Translations under genes and position numbers: made by a program
Part shown: positions 55,255 to 63,528 of the stretch, piece by piece
Numbering within the stretch: the stretch's first letter is position 1
Layout of the letters: every line of letters starts with the position of its first letter
Assembly (NCBI GenBank): GCA_001421175.1
Contig: LJKL01000008.1
Location: 1-64,000 of the forward strand
From: Methanomassiliicoccales archaeon RumEn M2
Lineage (GTDB): Archaea > Thermoplasmatota > Thermoplasmata > Methanomassiliicoccales > Methanomethylophilaceae
Reading direction: 5' to 3'
Length of the DNA: 64,000 nt
The notes under the pieces: generated by a model
Told to the model about the DNA's origin: nothing
Database searches by the model: none
Seen by the model: the letters and a program-made list of their open reading frames with translations, nothing else

Positions 55255-56081
55255 GTGTCTGATTTGGCAAAACCGATGATCAGTGAAGACGGGTTCAAGC
55301 TCCAGGAGAGCCTTGATAAGATAAAGCACATCATAATCGTGCTCAGCGGCAAGGGCGGCGTAGGGAAGAGCACGGTCTCTGCCAACCTGGCAGCCACGCT
55401 GTCCATGAGAGGCTATCAGGTGGGCCTGATGGATGTGGACATAACAGGGCCCAACATCCCCAAGATGTTCGGCATAGAGGATGAGGGTCTTGATGTCCAG
55501 GGAGAGAAGCTCATACCCGTATCTGTTCCGCCATCGATGAAGATCATGTCCATGGCATTCCTTCTGCAGACCAGGGATACCCCGGTCCTTTGGAGGGGTC
55601 CTGTGAAGATGACCGCCATCAGGCAGTTCATAGAGGATGTCCGCTGGGGAGATCTGGATTATCTCGTCATAGATATGCCGCCGGGAACCGGGGACGAGGC
55701 TTTGTCCATCGTGCAGCTGATCCCGAAGGCGGACGGCATAATCATAGTGACGACACCTCAGGAGGTCTCGCTTCTCGATGCTCGCAAATCGGTGACCTTC
55801 TCTGCCCAGTCCCAGATACCCATCATCGGCTGGTGGAGAACATGAGCGGTTTCATATGTCCCCACTGCGGCGAGAGAACGGACATATTCAAATCCGGCGG
55901 AGGAGAGGCCGCTGCGAAGGAGCTGAACATGCAGTTCCTGGGCAAAGTGCCGATCGAGCCCGGCGTCGGTATTTCCGGGGACAAGGGCATGCCCATTGTC
56001 ATCGATGATCCTGACTCGGAATCCGCGAAGGCTTTCGAGAGGATAGCGGACAGAGTGATCAAGACCGTGGAGATGAAATGA
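55255..56081 (+). CDS. Mrp/NBP35-family Fe-S carrier ATPase, apparent frameshift
   Basis: P-loop ATPase that carries Fe-S clusters to target proteins. Starts at GTG 55255. The first frame has the deviant Walker [40 protein letters not shown] and [14 protein letters not shown]. The second has [19 protein letters not shown] (CX2C cluster ligands) and the C-terminus. One missing base after 55830 (GGCTGG, expected GGCCTGG) joins them as [11 protein letters not shown], about 275 residues. It overlaps the NifX-like gene by 4 nt. Confidence 0.92.
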
Positions 56082-56412
56082 AGATCGGTGTGGTGGCCGA
56101 AGGGGACGACCTGTCGTCCCTGGTGGCTGAGGACTTCGGTCATGCGGAGTACTTCCTGATAGTGGATTACGACACCTATGACTACACTGTCGTGAAGAAC
56201 GAATTCGCCAATTCCGTAGGCGCGGGCATGAAGGTGGCTGATGCCATAATCGGCTTGGGCGTGGATGCGGTGATAGTCGGAGGAATAGGCTCCCACGGAT
56301 ACGATAAGCTCAAGAATGCCGGCATAAGGGTGTCCTCGATGAGGAAGGTACCGTGGAAGAAGTGCTGGATATATTCAAGAGAAGAGAGGAGCAGCGCAGG
56401 AAGTTCCAGTGA
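56078..56412 (+). CDS. NifX/NifB-C domain protein (dinitrogenase Fe-Mo cofactor biosynthesis-like), apparent frameshift
   Basis: RNase H-like fold with [26 protein letters not shown] (cited by its core EDFGHAEYF), [10 protein letters not shown] and [14 protein letters not shown]. The printed frame runs on to 56722 with no family likeness. Adding one base near 56335-56338 gives [20 protein letters not shown] and a stop at 56412, a normal 111-residue protein ending next to queE. These small proteins often accompany Mrp ATPases in anaerobes that lack nitrogenase and may handle metal clusters. Confidence 0.87.
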
Positions 56413-57037
56413 TCATACTCCGGTCCTGTTACCCCATATGATCTTGTGCAGCTGCGGCAGGACCCTCACCGGCAGCCGCCTTCCCAGGACGTCCTCCGCC
56501 AGCGGCTCAAGGTCCATGCCCCCCCACGGGGGAGAATATGCATTCGCATACGGGAGCGTACTTCTCCATCACTTCGATGGCGTAGCTCATGTCCGCATAA
56601 TCGGCGAGTATGAACTTGAGCTGATCCTTCTCCCTGAGCAGGCCTATGTTATCGAACAGCATACGGTCCTGCATCCCGGAGCTGGGACATTTGATGTCCA
56701 TGCTTATTATTATCCTGTCTGAAGAGGGGACCTTCGACAGATCCACAGAGCCGTTGGTCTCCAGGACCACTTTCTTGCCGTCGTTGGCCAGGACCTCCAA
56801 CAGCTCCGGGCAGTCCTTCTGCAGCATGGGTTCCCCTCCGGTTACGCATATGTGCTCCTCATCCTCTGCCAATTCCCGGATGTCCCCGACGCTGAGCTCC
56901 CTGCCCCCTTCCATCGCATACATCGTATCGCACCATGAGCATTGAAGATTGCATCCCGTCGTCCTTATGAACAGGGTCGGGAACCCGATGGTCTTGCCCT
57001 CCCCCTGTATCGATCTGAAAATCTCACATATCTTCAT
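56413..57037 (-). CDS. queE: QueE, 7-carboxy-7-deazaguanine synthase, apparent frameshift
   Basis: Radical SAM enzyme of preQ0/archaeosine synthesis. Starts MKICEIFRSIQGEG; cluster motif CNLQCSWCD (CX3CX2C), CVTGGEPMLQ and LETNGSVDL. The printed frame stops early at IFSPVGGHGP because of a C7 run on the plus strand (56519-56525). With six, it reads VGGMDLEPLAED and ends LHKIIWGNRTGV at 56413, as QueE proteins do, giving 207 residues. The corrected end touches the corrected NifX-like end with no overlap. Confidence 0.94.
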
Positions 57038-57041
57038 CGGA

Positions 57042-57722
57042 TCACTCGTACTCTATATCATCCCGGAAACCGGCTTCCTCGAATCCTTTGAGGCGAAGTA
57101 TGCAGGAATCGCATCTGCCGCACGCCTTCTCCCCGCCTTCGTAGCATGACCATGTGAGATGGAGGGGCGCCCCCAGAGCTTTGCCCAGCTTCACGATCTC
57201 GGCCTTGGACATTTCGAGTATCGGCGTCTCTATCCTTATCGGTCGGCCTTCCGCGCCCGCCTTGGTGCCCGCTGAGAGCATCTTCCTGAAAGCTTCGAAG
57301 AACCCGGGCCTGCAGTCCGGGTATCCTGAATAGTCCACTACATTGGCACCTATGTATATCCTGTCCGCATCCACGGATTCACACAGTCCGGCAGCCACGG
57401 ACAGCATTATGATATTCCTTGCTGGCACATAGGTATCCGGTATATCGGAGCCTATTTCCTCCCTGCCCTCCGGTATATCCATATCGGGATTCGTGAGAGC
57501 GGATCTGAACATGCTGAGGTCGATATCGACCACGACATGCCTTACCCCGTAATGCTCGGCGACCGCCCTGGCTGAATCCAGCTCACGGGAGTGCCTCTGG
57601 CCGTACCTGAAGCTTAGTGCGACGGCATCGCATCCCTCATCCAGGGCCTTGGCCAGTACCGTGGTCGAGTCCAAACCCCCGGAAAGAAGGACAACAGCCC
57701 TTACAGATCCTTTGTGCACCAT
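57042..57722 (-). CDS. queC: QueC, 7-cyano-7-deazaguanine synthase
   Basis: 226 residues. ATP-dependent conversion of CDG to preQ0. PP-loop VVLLSGGLDSTT, LSFRYGQRHSREL, TYVPARNIIMLS, NVVDYSGYPDCRP, and the zinc site SCYEGGEKACGRCDSCILR near the C-terminus. It overlaps queD by 22 nt upstream and is 4 nt from queE. PreQ0 is then inserted into tRNA by TGT to give archaeosine. Confidence 0.96.
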   Translation of the reverse strand: MVHKGSVRAVVLLSGGLDSTTVLAKALDEGCDAVALSFRYGQRHSRELDSARAVAEHYGVRHVVVDIDLSMFRSALTNPDMDIPEGREEIGSDIPDTYVPARNIIMLSVAAGLCESVDADRIYIGANVVDYSGYPDCRPGFFEAFRKMLSAGTKAGAEGRPIRIETPILEMSKAEIVKLGKALGAPLHLTWSCYEGGEKACGRCDSCILRLKGFEEAGFRDDIEYE

Positions 57723-58174
57723 GCGGTCTGCCCCCTCTCCTCATCCAGGCCGATGGCCACTCTTTTCACGTTGGAGGGGAAGCGAACATCCGCAACGAGC
57801 CTGTCGGCCAGCATCCGGGACATCTCCTCAGCTGTTGTGACAGGGACGTCCAGCATCCTCACGTCCTCCTCCGGGAAGACGTATCTTTTCCCGCATGTCA
57901 GGACCTCCACGCATCCGTCGGAGGACCTTATGCTCACATCCTTGGACTTGGCCGGCAGCAGGACCATGTGATCCATCTCGGCCGCGAAGGCCCGCAGCTC
58001 TTTCTTCAGGATCACGAAATCCATTATCATCCCGTCCTGACCTATGTCCCCTTCCAGCCTTAGCCTGAGTATGTAAGAATGCCCGTGGAGCCTGGAGCAC
58101 TTCTCATGCCTGGGTATGAAATGGCATGCAGAGAATCTTATCCCTGAATGCCCGCCGTCTATCTCTATGATCAT
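57701..58174 (-). CDS. queD: QueD-like 6-pyruvoyl-tetrahydropterin synthase family protein
   Basis: 157 residues. Zinc-binding histidines in FSACHFIPRHEKCSRLHGHSY, catalytic Cys in the same segment (KCSRLHGHS), and MIMDFVILKKEL, as in 6-carboxy-tetrahydropterin synthase. First gene of queD-queC-queE; overlaps mtxX by 4 nt. Confidence 0.93.
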   Translation of the reverse strand: MIIEIDGGHSGIRFSACHFIPRHEKCSRLHGHSYILRLRLEGDIGQDGMIMDFVILKKELRAFAAEMDHMVLLPAKSKDVSIRSSDGCVEVLTCGKRYVFPEEDVRMLDVPVTTAEEMSRMLADRLVADVRFPSNVKRVAIGLDEERGQTAWCTKDL

Positions 58175-58923
58175 TTCCTTCCCTCCGTGAGTTTCATCGC
58201 CAACGCTATCGAATCCCTGTAATCCGTCTTAGCACGCGACGTGTCTACGTATATTCTCTCTGAGTTCACCAGGGGTGCCCCGAGCGCCGCCGCACCCCCT
58301 AAGAAGTGCAGGGCCCTGAATATTATGTTCCCCGATATGCCGTCCGGTGCTATTATCAGATCGGCTTCTGATGCCGCGGATTCCAGAAGGATCTCGGCAT
58401 CATATGCGTCGTATCCCTTCCCCCTGAGAGCCTTCACGACCTCGCCTGCATCCTCTATGGTCCTGTCCACCATCCTGTGGCGACCCATATCCTCTGACCT
58501 GCCTCCGGACATGACCGCGATCCTCTCCCCCATGCCTATGCGCCTCATCAGGGATACTGTTCTGACTGCGATATCCACCTTCTGATCCACGGTCCATCCT
58601 TCATCGACTCCCACAGGTGCCAGGAAGAACATCTTCCCTCCCGCGGGCTCCAGGAGCACGCTTCGCTCCAAGTATGAAAGACCCAGCGCCCTCCTCAGCT
58701 TGGGCAGCAGCAGAGAGGACGACATGTTGCCGCGAACAGCGGCATCGATCCTTCCCGAGACCAGATCGGAGACCAGCTCATCAGCATCCCTGTAGACGAT
58801 GGCGCCCATGGCCTCCGCACTGCTCTCAACGCAATCCGAGTCCGCACTGCTCCCGATACCGACGGTGACCTCGGGCAGTCCGCTTGCGATAAGTGACTCG
58901 GCGTTCCACATGCCTCTCTCCAT
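58171..58923 (-). CDS. MtxX/methanogenesis marker protein 4 (phosphate acyltransferase-like)
   Basis: 250 residues. Phosphotransacetylase-like fold with VTVGIGSSADSDCV near the start, DAAVRGNMSSS, AVMSGGRSEDMGRHR and LIIAPDGISGNIIFRALHFL (cited by its core IIAPDGISGNI). The family is found in methanogens and was named from a gene next to tetrahydromethanopterin methyltransferase genes. No activity is established. It overlaps queD by 4 nt. Confidence 0.87.
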   Translation of the reverse strand: MERGMWNAESLIASGLPEVTVGIGSSADSDCVESSAEAMGAIVYRDADELVSDLVSGRIDAAVRGNMSSSLLLPKLRRALGLSYLERSVLLEPAGGKMFFLAPVGVDEGWTVDQKVDIAVRTVSLMRRIGMGERIAVMSGGRSEDMGRHRMVDRTIEDAGEVVKALRGKGYDAYDAEILLESAASEADLIIAPDGISGNIIFRALHFLGGAAALGAPLVNSERIYVDTSRAKTDYRDSIALAMKLTEGRK

Positions 58924-58932
58924 GCTTTCCGC

Positions 58933-59928
58933 TTATTTTAATCCTGACTGAGGGGACCTTATCTCGTCTATTATGTAATCATCCCAGTTCCTTAGTCCCA
59001 GGGCTATCTCCGCCTCAGGAGGCGTCAGCACCGGCTTGGAGTATCTGGCTGAATCATCAAGAGCTATCCTGGGACATCCTGTTATGACGTACACATCCGC
59101 ATCCGCATAGACCGACAGGGCATCGGGGCCTATCTCCGTCATTCTGACCTTGTATGCCTCCTTTCCCGCGGATACCGCTTTCCTGATAACGGAATCGGCG
59201 AGGGCTGTCCTGTCCTGCCCCTTCTTCGAGCAGACCACAATCAGGTATCTCTGTGCCGATCTGGCTCTTTCAATGGCAGCGAATCTCCTCCTCAACAACC
59301 GGTCCTTGAGATCGGCGATCCGCCTGTGCTCTCCCGTTATCGGATTGAGAACCGTCACTTCAACATCCGTGCCCAAGGCGGCGGCCAGCGGATGGAAGTC
59401 CCCCTCTCCGATGAAGAGGATGTGCTCCGCCTCGCCGGGCATGGCGCTGCTGTTGCAACCGAGAGCCTGCCCCGGACAGAGTATCCTGGCGTCGCCCCCG
59501 GAGACCAGAACCTCCTTGCCGGCAGCCTCCAATATCTCTCTGGCTCTTTTGATGCCCGGTACATATTGCACTGTGGCCATCAGGCCCACCTTATGCGGGA
59601 GGCTGTCCGCGATCGCGGAGACATGAGACCCTATGTCCCCTTCGTAGAATGCCTCCACGTACATCACGTCCGGGTCGTCCCCCTGAGACGGTATCGGGGA
59701 ATGACCGAAATGCACCAGGGCATCCGCGGTTCCCCTGTACTCGAATATATCGCAGGCCCCGTAGCACGGGTCGCCTACTATGAAGAATGATGCGCCGGTC
59801 CTCTCCGAAAGTCTCCGGGAGACCTCGATCGCTTTGGATTTGAGGCCCTCCGGGAATTGGAGAGCTACGCGCGCGTAACCTCTTGATATTATCCAATCAG
59901 CTGCTTCGTCCAATCTGAGATCGAACAT
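58933..59928 (-). CDS. dph2: Diphthamide biosynthesis enzyme Dph2
   Basis: 331 residues. Non-classical radical SAM enzyme that starts diphthamide on the histidine of elongation factor 2. Three scattered cysteines bind the cluster: GDPCYGACD (first), ILCPGQALGCN (second) and VITGCPRIALDD (third). Starts MFDLRLDEAADWI, with VALQFPEGLK. It lies 3 nt from the L10e gene, so translation factors are grouped here. Confidence 0.95.
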   Translation of the reverse strand: MFDLRLDEAADWIISRGYARVALQFPEGLKSKAIEVSRRLSERTGASFFIVGDPCYGACDIFEYRGTADALVHFGHSPIPSQGDDPDVMYVEAFYEGDIGSHVSAIADSLPHKVGLMATVQYVPGIKRAREILEAAGKEVLVSGGDARILCPGQALGCNSSAMPGEAEHILFIGEGDFHPLAAALGTDVEVTVLNPITGEHRRIADLKDRLLRRRFAAIERARSAQRYLIVVCSKKGQDRTALADSVIRKAVSAGKEAYKVRMTEIGPDALSVYADADVYVITGCPRIALDDSARYSKPVLTPPEAEIALGLRNWDDYIIDEIRSPQSGLK

Positions 59929-59931
59929 CGC

Positions 59932-60450
59932 TCAGATAACGAGTTCCTTGCCCTTCTCTATCGAGACGTAGCAGGGCGTGGGGTACTTCATGGAAGCTTT
60001 CCAAAGGGCGATCTTCGCTGACTTGAAACCCTGGGGGTTGCAGTAGATCGTCATTATGGTCTGATCGGATTTCATCCTCGCGGCAGTTCCCACATTCTTA
60101 CCGAACGCATTGCGCATTCCGCTGGAGACACGGTCGGCACCTGCTCCGGTGGCGAGCTTGTTCTCCCTGAGAACGATGTGGGGATAGACATTGACCTTGA
60201 GGTGATAGTTGGTGCTCCCTACTTCCTTGGACAGGAGTCTGTTCGCGGCGATACGGCCGGCCTCCAATGCGGTGTGCCTGACCTGAACGTGATTCTTGAC
60301 CCTGAGGGTAAGAACGACAGGGAAGTCTGTGTTCAGGTTGCCCATGTCATATTGGCTAATCCTGTTGTTGGGGACTCCACCCATGTATTTTCTGCGGGTG
60401 TAGGCCTGACCTTTTACCTGTCTGTACATTACTGCGGGCTTTCTTGCCAT
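59932..60450 (-). CDS. rpl10e: Ribosomal protein L10e (uL16 family)
   Basis: 172 residues. Large-subunit protein near the peptidyl-transferase centre. Starts MARKPAVMYRQVKGQAYTRR; blocks VLTLRVKNHVQVRHTALE, GADRVSSGMRNAFGK and ALWKASMKYPTPC. A TATA box TTTAAATA (60494-60501) is about 45 nt upstream. Confidence 0.97.
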   Translation of the reverse strand: MARKPAVMYRQVKGQAYTRRKYMGGVPNNRISQYDMGNLNTDFPVVLTLRVKNHVQVRHTALEAGRIAANRLLSKEVGSTNYHLKVNVYPHIVLRENKLATGAGADRVSSGMRNAFGKNVGTAARMKSDQTIMTIYCNPQGFKSAKIALWKASMKYPTPCYVSIEKGKELVI

Positions 60451-60488
60451 GATATCACCGTTGTTTGAGCGAGAGCAGACAATCCCGA

Positions 60489-60596
60489 GATTGTATTTAA
60501 AGACTGTTGCACCCGCGGATACACAACAAGCCCTTCCATACCCAACACCGATATAATGGTTGTGCCGACGCGCGCACGGACAATATAAATATAATC
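60489..60596. promoter_or_regulatory. Divergent promoters of rpl10e and the 60637 gene
   Basis: On the minus strand TCTTTAAATACAATC (60489-60503) is the rpl10e TATA box. On the plus strand AATATAAATATAATC (60582-60596) is the TATA box for the gene at 60637. Both place transcription starts about 20 nt before their start codons. Nothing else is recognised in the 186-nt gap. Confidence 0.7.
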
Positions 60597-60636
60597 TTGA
60601 CAGACGTACGGTTTCAAAGGGAAGGGAGGGTGCAGA

Positions 60637-61638
60637 ATGAGCAAATTCACAGTGAATATCGTGCCAAAGGGCGACGATAAAAGGATCCCGGTGAAGCTGG
60701 CGGGTCAGATTATGGTGGGTATGCAGGACCTGCTGTACCGCATCGGCGAATATGTCATGTCCGAAGAGCTTAGGGCTCAGGGCCCCATCGACCGGGGCCT
60801 TCTGTCCAAATTCACATTATACATAGACTCCGCGGGCGGGATGGGTCTGAAGGCCACCTCGGACAGGCCTGAGACGAGAGGCTACGGCAACATAGTGGAC
60901 GATGCTTTGGGATTGCTCGAGAGGACCATGGACGCCCTCGGCAGCGGCATAGGCGGATACTGGATGGATGATCACTATTCCAACCCCTTCTACAGGAACT
61001 CCGTGATATACGACATACTGGCACTTGATGAGTGCCTCAGGGAGAGCGAGGGCTACGCCCTTGTCTACGGTTCCGGCAAGACAAAGGAGTTCGGAAGACC
61101 CAATAAAGAAAAGCTATCCGCCTTCATCAGGGACAGAGGTATGACCGGGGAGGGGGCCGCCATAGGCATTATGCAGAGCATCCCCTCGAAATCCAGGAAG
61201 AGCCCGGTGAGCCTGAGTCAGGGGAAGAGTTCCGTAAGGCTCAGGTTCGCAGACCCGTCATACGATGACATCGTGGCCGGCCCGGTGGAAGTGCGCGGCA
61301 TGCTCCGCTACAGCGACGACAACACCATACTGGACGTATCCGGCGCCAAGAGACCGGAGCCGCTCGTGACGGTCGCCTTCCGCAGGATGGTATCCGTCAA
61401 CGGAGATGTTGAGCTGAGAGCCCCCGTAGAGGCCTCCGTTTCCTATCAGGGAGATTCCTGGATGCTCAAGAACGAGGATCTGGGCATAGTGATATCAAAA
61501 CCGGATTGGGATTCTGCGGTGCAGTCCTTCCACGACTACTTCGTCTTCCTGTGGGTACACTACACCCAGGGCGCCGTCGGCGATTTCGGGGACGAGGAGA
61601 AGGAAGTCAGGGAAACCCTTATGTCCCTGGTCGTATGA
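60637..61638 (+). CDS. Conserved hypothetical protein
   Basis: 333 residues with a strong ribosome site (ggagggtg) 4 nt before the ATG. Starts MSKFTVNIVPKGDDKRIPVK. The N-terminal third is mixed alpha/beta (KLAGQIMVGMQDLLYRIGEY); the middle has a SIPSKSRKSPVSLSQGKSS linker; the C-terminal third is beta-rich (VTVAFRRMVSVNGDVELRAP). No catalytic motif or membrane segment. It heads a unit with rnp4, the YhbY-like gene and serS, so an RNA- or translation-related role is possible but unproven. Confidence 0.8.
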   Translation: MSKFTVNIVPKGDDKRIPVKLAGQIMVGMQDLLYRIGEYVMSEELRAQGPIDRGLLSKFTLYIDSAGGMGLKATSDRPETRGYGNIVDDALGLLERTMDALGSGIGGYWMDDHYSNPFYRNSVIYDILALDECLRESEGYALVYGSGKTKEFGRPNKEKLSAFIRDRGMTGEGAAIGIMQSIPSKSRKSPVSLSQGKSSVRLRFADPSYDDIVAGPVEVRGMLRYSDDNTILDVSGAKRPEPLVTVAFRRMVSVNGDVELRAPVEASVSYQGDSWMLKNEDLGIVISKPDWDSAVQSFHDYFVFLWVHYTQGAVGDFGDEEKEVRETLMSLVV

Positions 61639-61648
61639 ATGTGAGTAT

Positions 61649-61963
61649 ATGGCCAAGAGACGCGTAACCAAGAAGGCGGCTTCACGCATAGCGGAAGAGC
61701 GCATGTCGGCCCTCGCGGAGATGTCGAAGACGGCCGCCCGCAACGGCATGGATGAAAGGGCCGTAAGGTACGTGTTCATCGCCAGGATGATAAGCCAGAA
61801 GACCAGGACGCCGATGCCCGAGGGCTTCCGTTTCTGCAAGAAATGCAATACGCCGTTCATCCCGGGAAGGAACTGCAGAGTGAGGCTTTCCGGCGGCAGG
61901 ATCGTGACCACTTGCGAAAGATGTAATTCTGTGAAGCGTATGCCATACTCAGTGGAGCGGTGA
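61649..61963 (+). CDS. rnp4: RNase P protein component 4 (Rpp21/Rpr2 family)
   Basis: 104 residues. N-terminal helices (ERMSALAEMSKTAARNG, VRYVFIARMISQKTR) and a zinc ribbon FCKKCNTPFIPGRNC ... TTCERCNSVKRMPY, as in archaeal Rnp4. It binds RNase P RNA together with Rnp1 (Rpp29). The RNA itself is encoded at 11799-12102 in this window. It overlaps the next gene by 4 nt. Confidence 0.92.
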   Translation: MAKRRVTKKAASRIAEERMSALAEMSKTAARNGMDERAVRYVFIARMISQKTRTPMPEGFRFCKKCNTPFIPGRNCRVRLSGGRIVTTCERCNSVKRMPYSVER

Positions 61964-62259
61964 ATATGACCGAGAAAGAAGCCAAGAAGGAACTGATGCG
62001 AAGGAGCAAGGACCTGGATCCTACAGTGCACGTCGGGAAGGACGGGCTTAAGGAATCCGTGTTCCAGGAGATAACGAATCAGTTGAAGAAGAGCAGGCTC
62101 GTGAAGGTCAGGCTCCTGCCCGCAGCCGATATGGCGCCGACAGAGATGGCGACGGCCATTGCCGAGGCCACGGATTCCGTGATCGTCGACGTGCGCGGCA
62201 GCATAGCGGTCATCACGGATGCCAGGACCTGGCGTTCCCTCTGCGAGAAGAAGGTCTGA
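61960..62259 (+). CDS. YhbY/CRM-domain RNA-binding protein
   Basis: 99 residues from GTG 61960 (ATG 61966 possible). CRM domain: ELMRRSKDLDPTVHVGKDGL, LKKSRLVKVRLLP, and a terminal VRGSIAVITDAR in place of the usual VGRVLVLYR-like strand. YhbY proteins associate with pre-50S ribosomal particles. It sits between rnp4 and serS with overlaps or tiny gaps. Confidence 0.9.
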   Translation: MNMTEKEAKKELMRRSKDLDPTVHVGKDGLKESVFQEITNQLKKSRLVKVRLLPAADMAPTEMATAIAEATDSVIVDVRGSIAVITDARTWRSLCEKKV

Positions 62260-62262
62260 GCG

Positions 62263-63528
62263 ATGCTTGACGTTAACATTATTAGAAAGGACCCGGAGAG
62301 CATCAGGATGATGCTGGCCAATAGGAACATGGACGACGGCGTGCTCAACCGGTTCCTGGAGGCGGACGGAGAATGGAAGGTCCTGATGGACCAGGGCAAC
62401 CGCCTGAGGCAGGAGAGGAACACGGTATCGGCCGAGATCCCGAAGCTTGGCGGCGAGGAGAAGAAGAAACGCATCGATGCCATGAAGGTCGTATCCGAGG
62501 AGATCAAGAGGATCGAGGCAGAGGTTGAGAGGCTCGCCCTCGTAAGGGATGAATGCGTGCTCAACATACCAAATATACCTCATCCCTCCGTGCCGGTGGG
62601 CAAGGACGCCAATGATAATGTCATCGTCTACACATGGGGCAACATAAGGAAATTCGATTTCAAGCCCAAGGAGCACTTCGAGATCGGCGAGGACCTTGAC
62701 ATAATAGACTTCGAGAGAGGCGTGAAGGTCGCCGGCAGCGGGTTCTATGTCCTGAAGGGGGACGGTGCCAGATTGGAGAGGGCCCTGATCAACTATTTCC
62801 TGGATGAGAACAGAAAACGGGGCTACAAGGAGGTGTTCCCTCCTGCGGTCGTTAACACGAACTCGGTCACGGGCACCGGCCAATACCCCAATCTCAAAGA
62901 GGATATGTACCATATAGAGAAGGATGACCTGTGGCTGAACCCCACGGCAGAGGTCCCGGTCACCAATCTGCATTATGATGAGATACTGGAGAGAAGCCAG
63001 CTTCCGATACAATATACGGCATACCTGCCTTCTTTCAGAAGAGAGGCGGGAAGGCACTCCGATACCCGGGGCATAATCCGGGTCCATGAGTTCAACAAGG
63101 TGGAGATGGTCCGCTTTGTAGAACCCGAGGGATCCTTCGATGTCCTTGAACAGCTGAGAGGCGACGCGGAATCCCTGATAAGAGGTCTGGACCTCCCGTA
63201 CAGAGTGCTTCTGCTGTGCACGGGGGACATGAGCTTCTCCTGCGCCAAATGCTACGACCTGGAACTGCATGCGCCCGGCAAGAACGCATGGCTGGAGGCA
63301 TCCTCGTGCTCCTGTTTCACGGATTTCCAGGCCCGGAGGACCAAGATAAAGTACCGCCCCGAGCCCCATCTGAAGAGCGAGTTCATCCATACCCTCAACG
63401 GGTCCGGGATGGCTCTGCCCAGGACGATGGTGGCCATCCTCGAGAACTACCAGAACAAGGACGGGACGGTTACGGTGCCTGAGATCATCAGGCCTTATAT
63501 GGGCGGACAGGAGACCATCGGGAATTAG
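62263..63528 (+). CDS. serS: Seryl-tRNA synthetase (standard bacterial/archaeal type)
   Basis: 421 residues. N-terminal coiled coil (KRIDAMKVVSEEIKRIEAEV), class II motif 2 SFRREAGRHSDTRGIIRVHEF (cited by its core FRREAGRHSDTRG), and motif 3 NGSGMALPRTMVAILENYQ. It is not the rare zinc-dependent SerRS of some methanogens. Starts 3 nt after the YhbY stop. Confidence 0.96.
   Translation: MLDVNIIRKDPESIRMMLANRNMDDGVLNRFLEADGEWKVLMDQGNRLRQERNTVSAEIPKLGGEEKKKRIDAMKVVSEEIKRIEAEVERLALVRDECVLNIPNIPHPSVPVGKDANDNVIVYTWGNIRKFDFKPKEHFEIGEDLDIIDFERGVKVAGSGFYVLKGDGARLERALINYFLDENRKRGYKEVFPPAVVNTNSVTGTGQYPNLKEDMYHIEKDDLWLNPTAEVPVTNLHYDEILERSQLPIQYTAYLPSFRREAGRHSDTRGIIRVHEFNKVEMVRFVEPEGSFDVLEQLRGDAESLIRGLDLPYRVLLLCTGDMSFSCAKCYDLELHAPGKNAWLEASSCSCFTDFQARRTKIKYRPEPHLKSEFIHTLNGSGMALPRTMVAILENYQNKDGTVTVPEIIRPYMGGQETIGN

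Noticed and set aside
56078-56412. NifX-like gene as evidence for nitrogen fixation
   Set aside because: No nifHDK or nifE/N is present; such small proteins with Mrp occur widely in non-diazotrophs.
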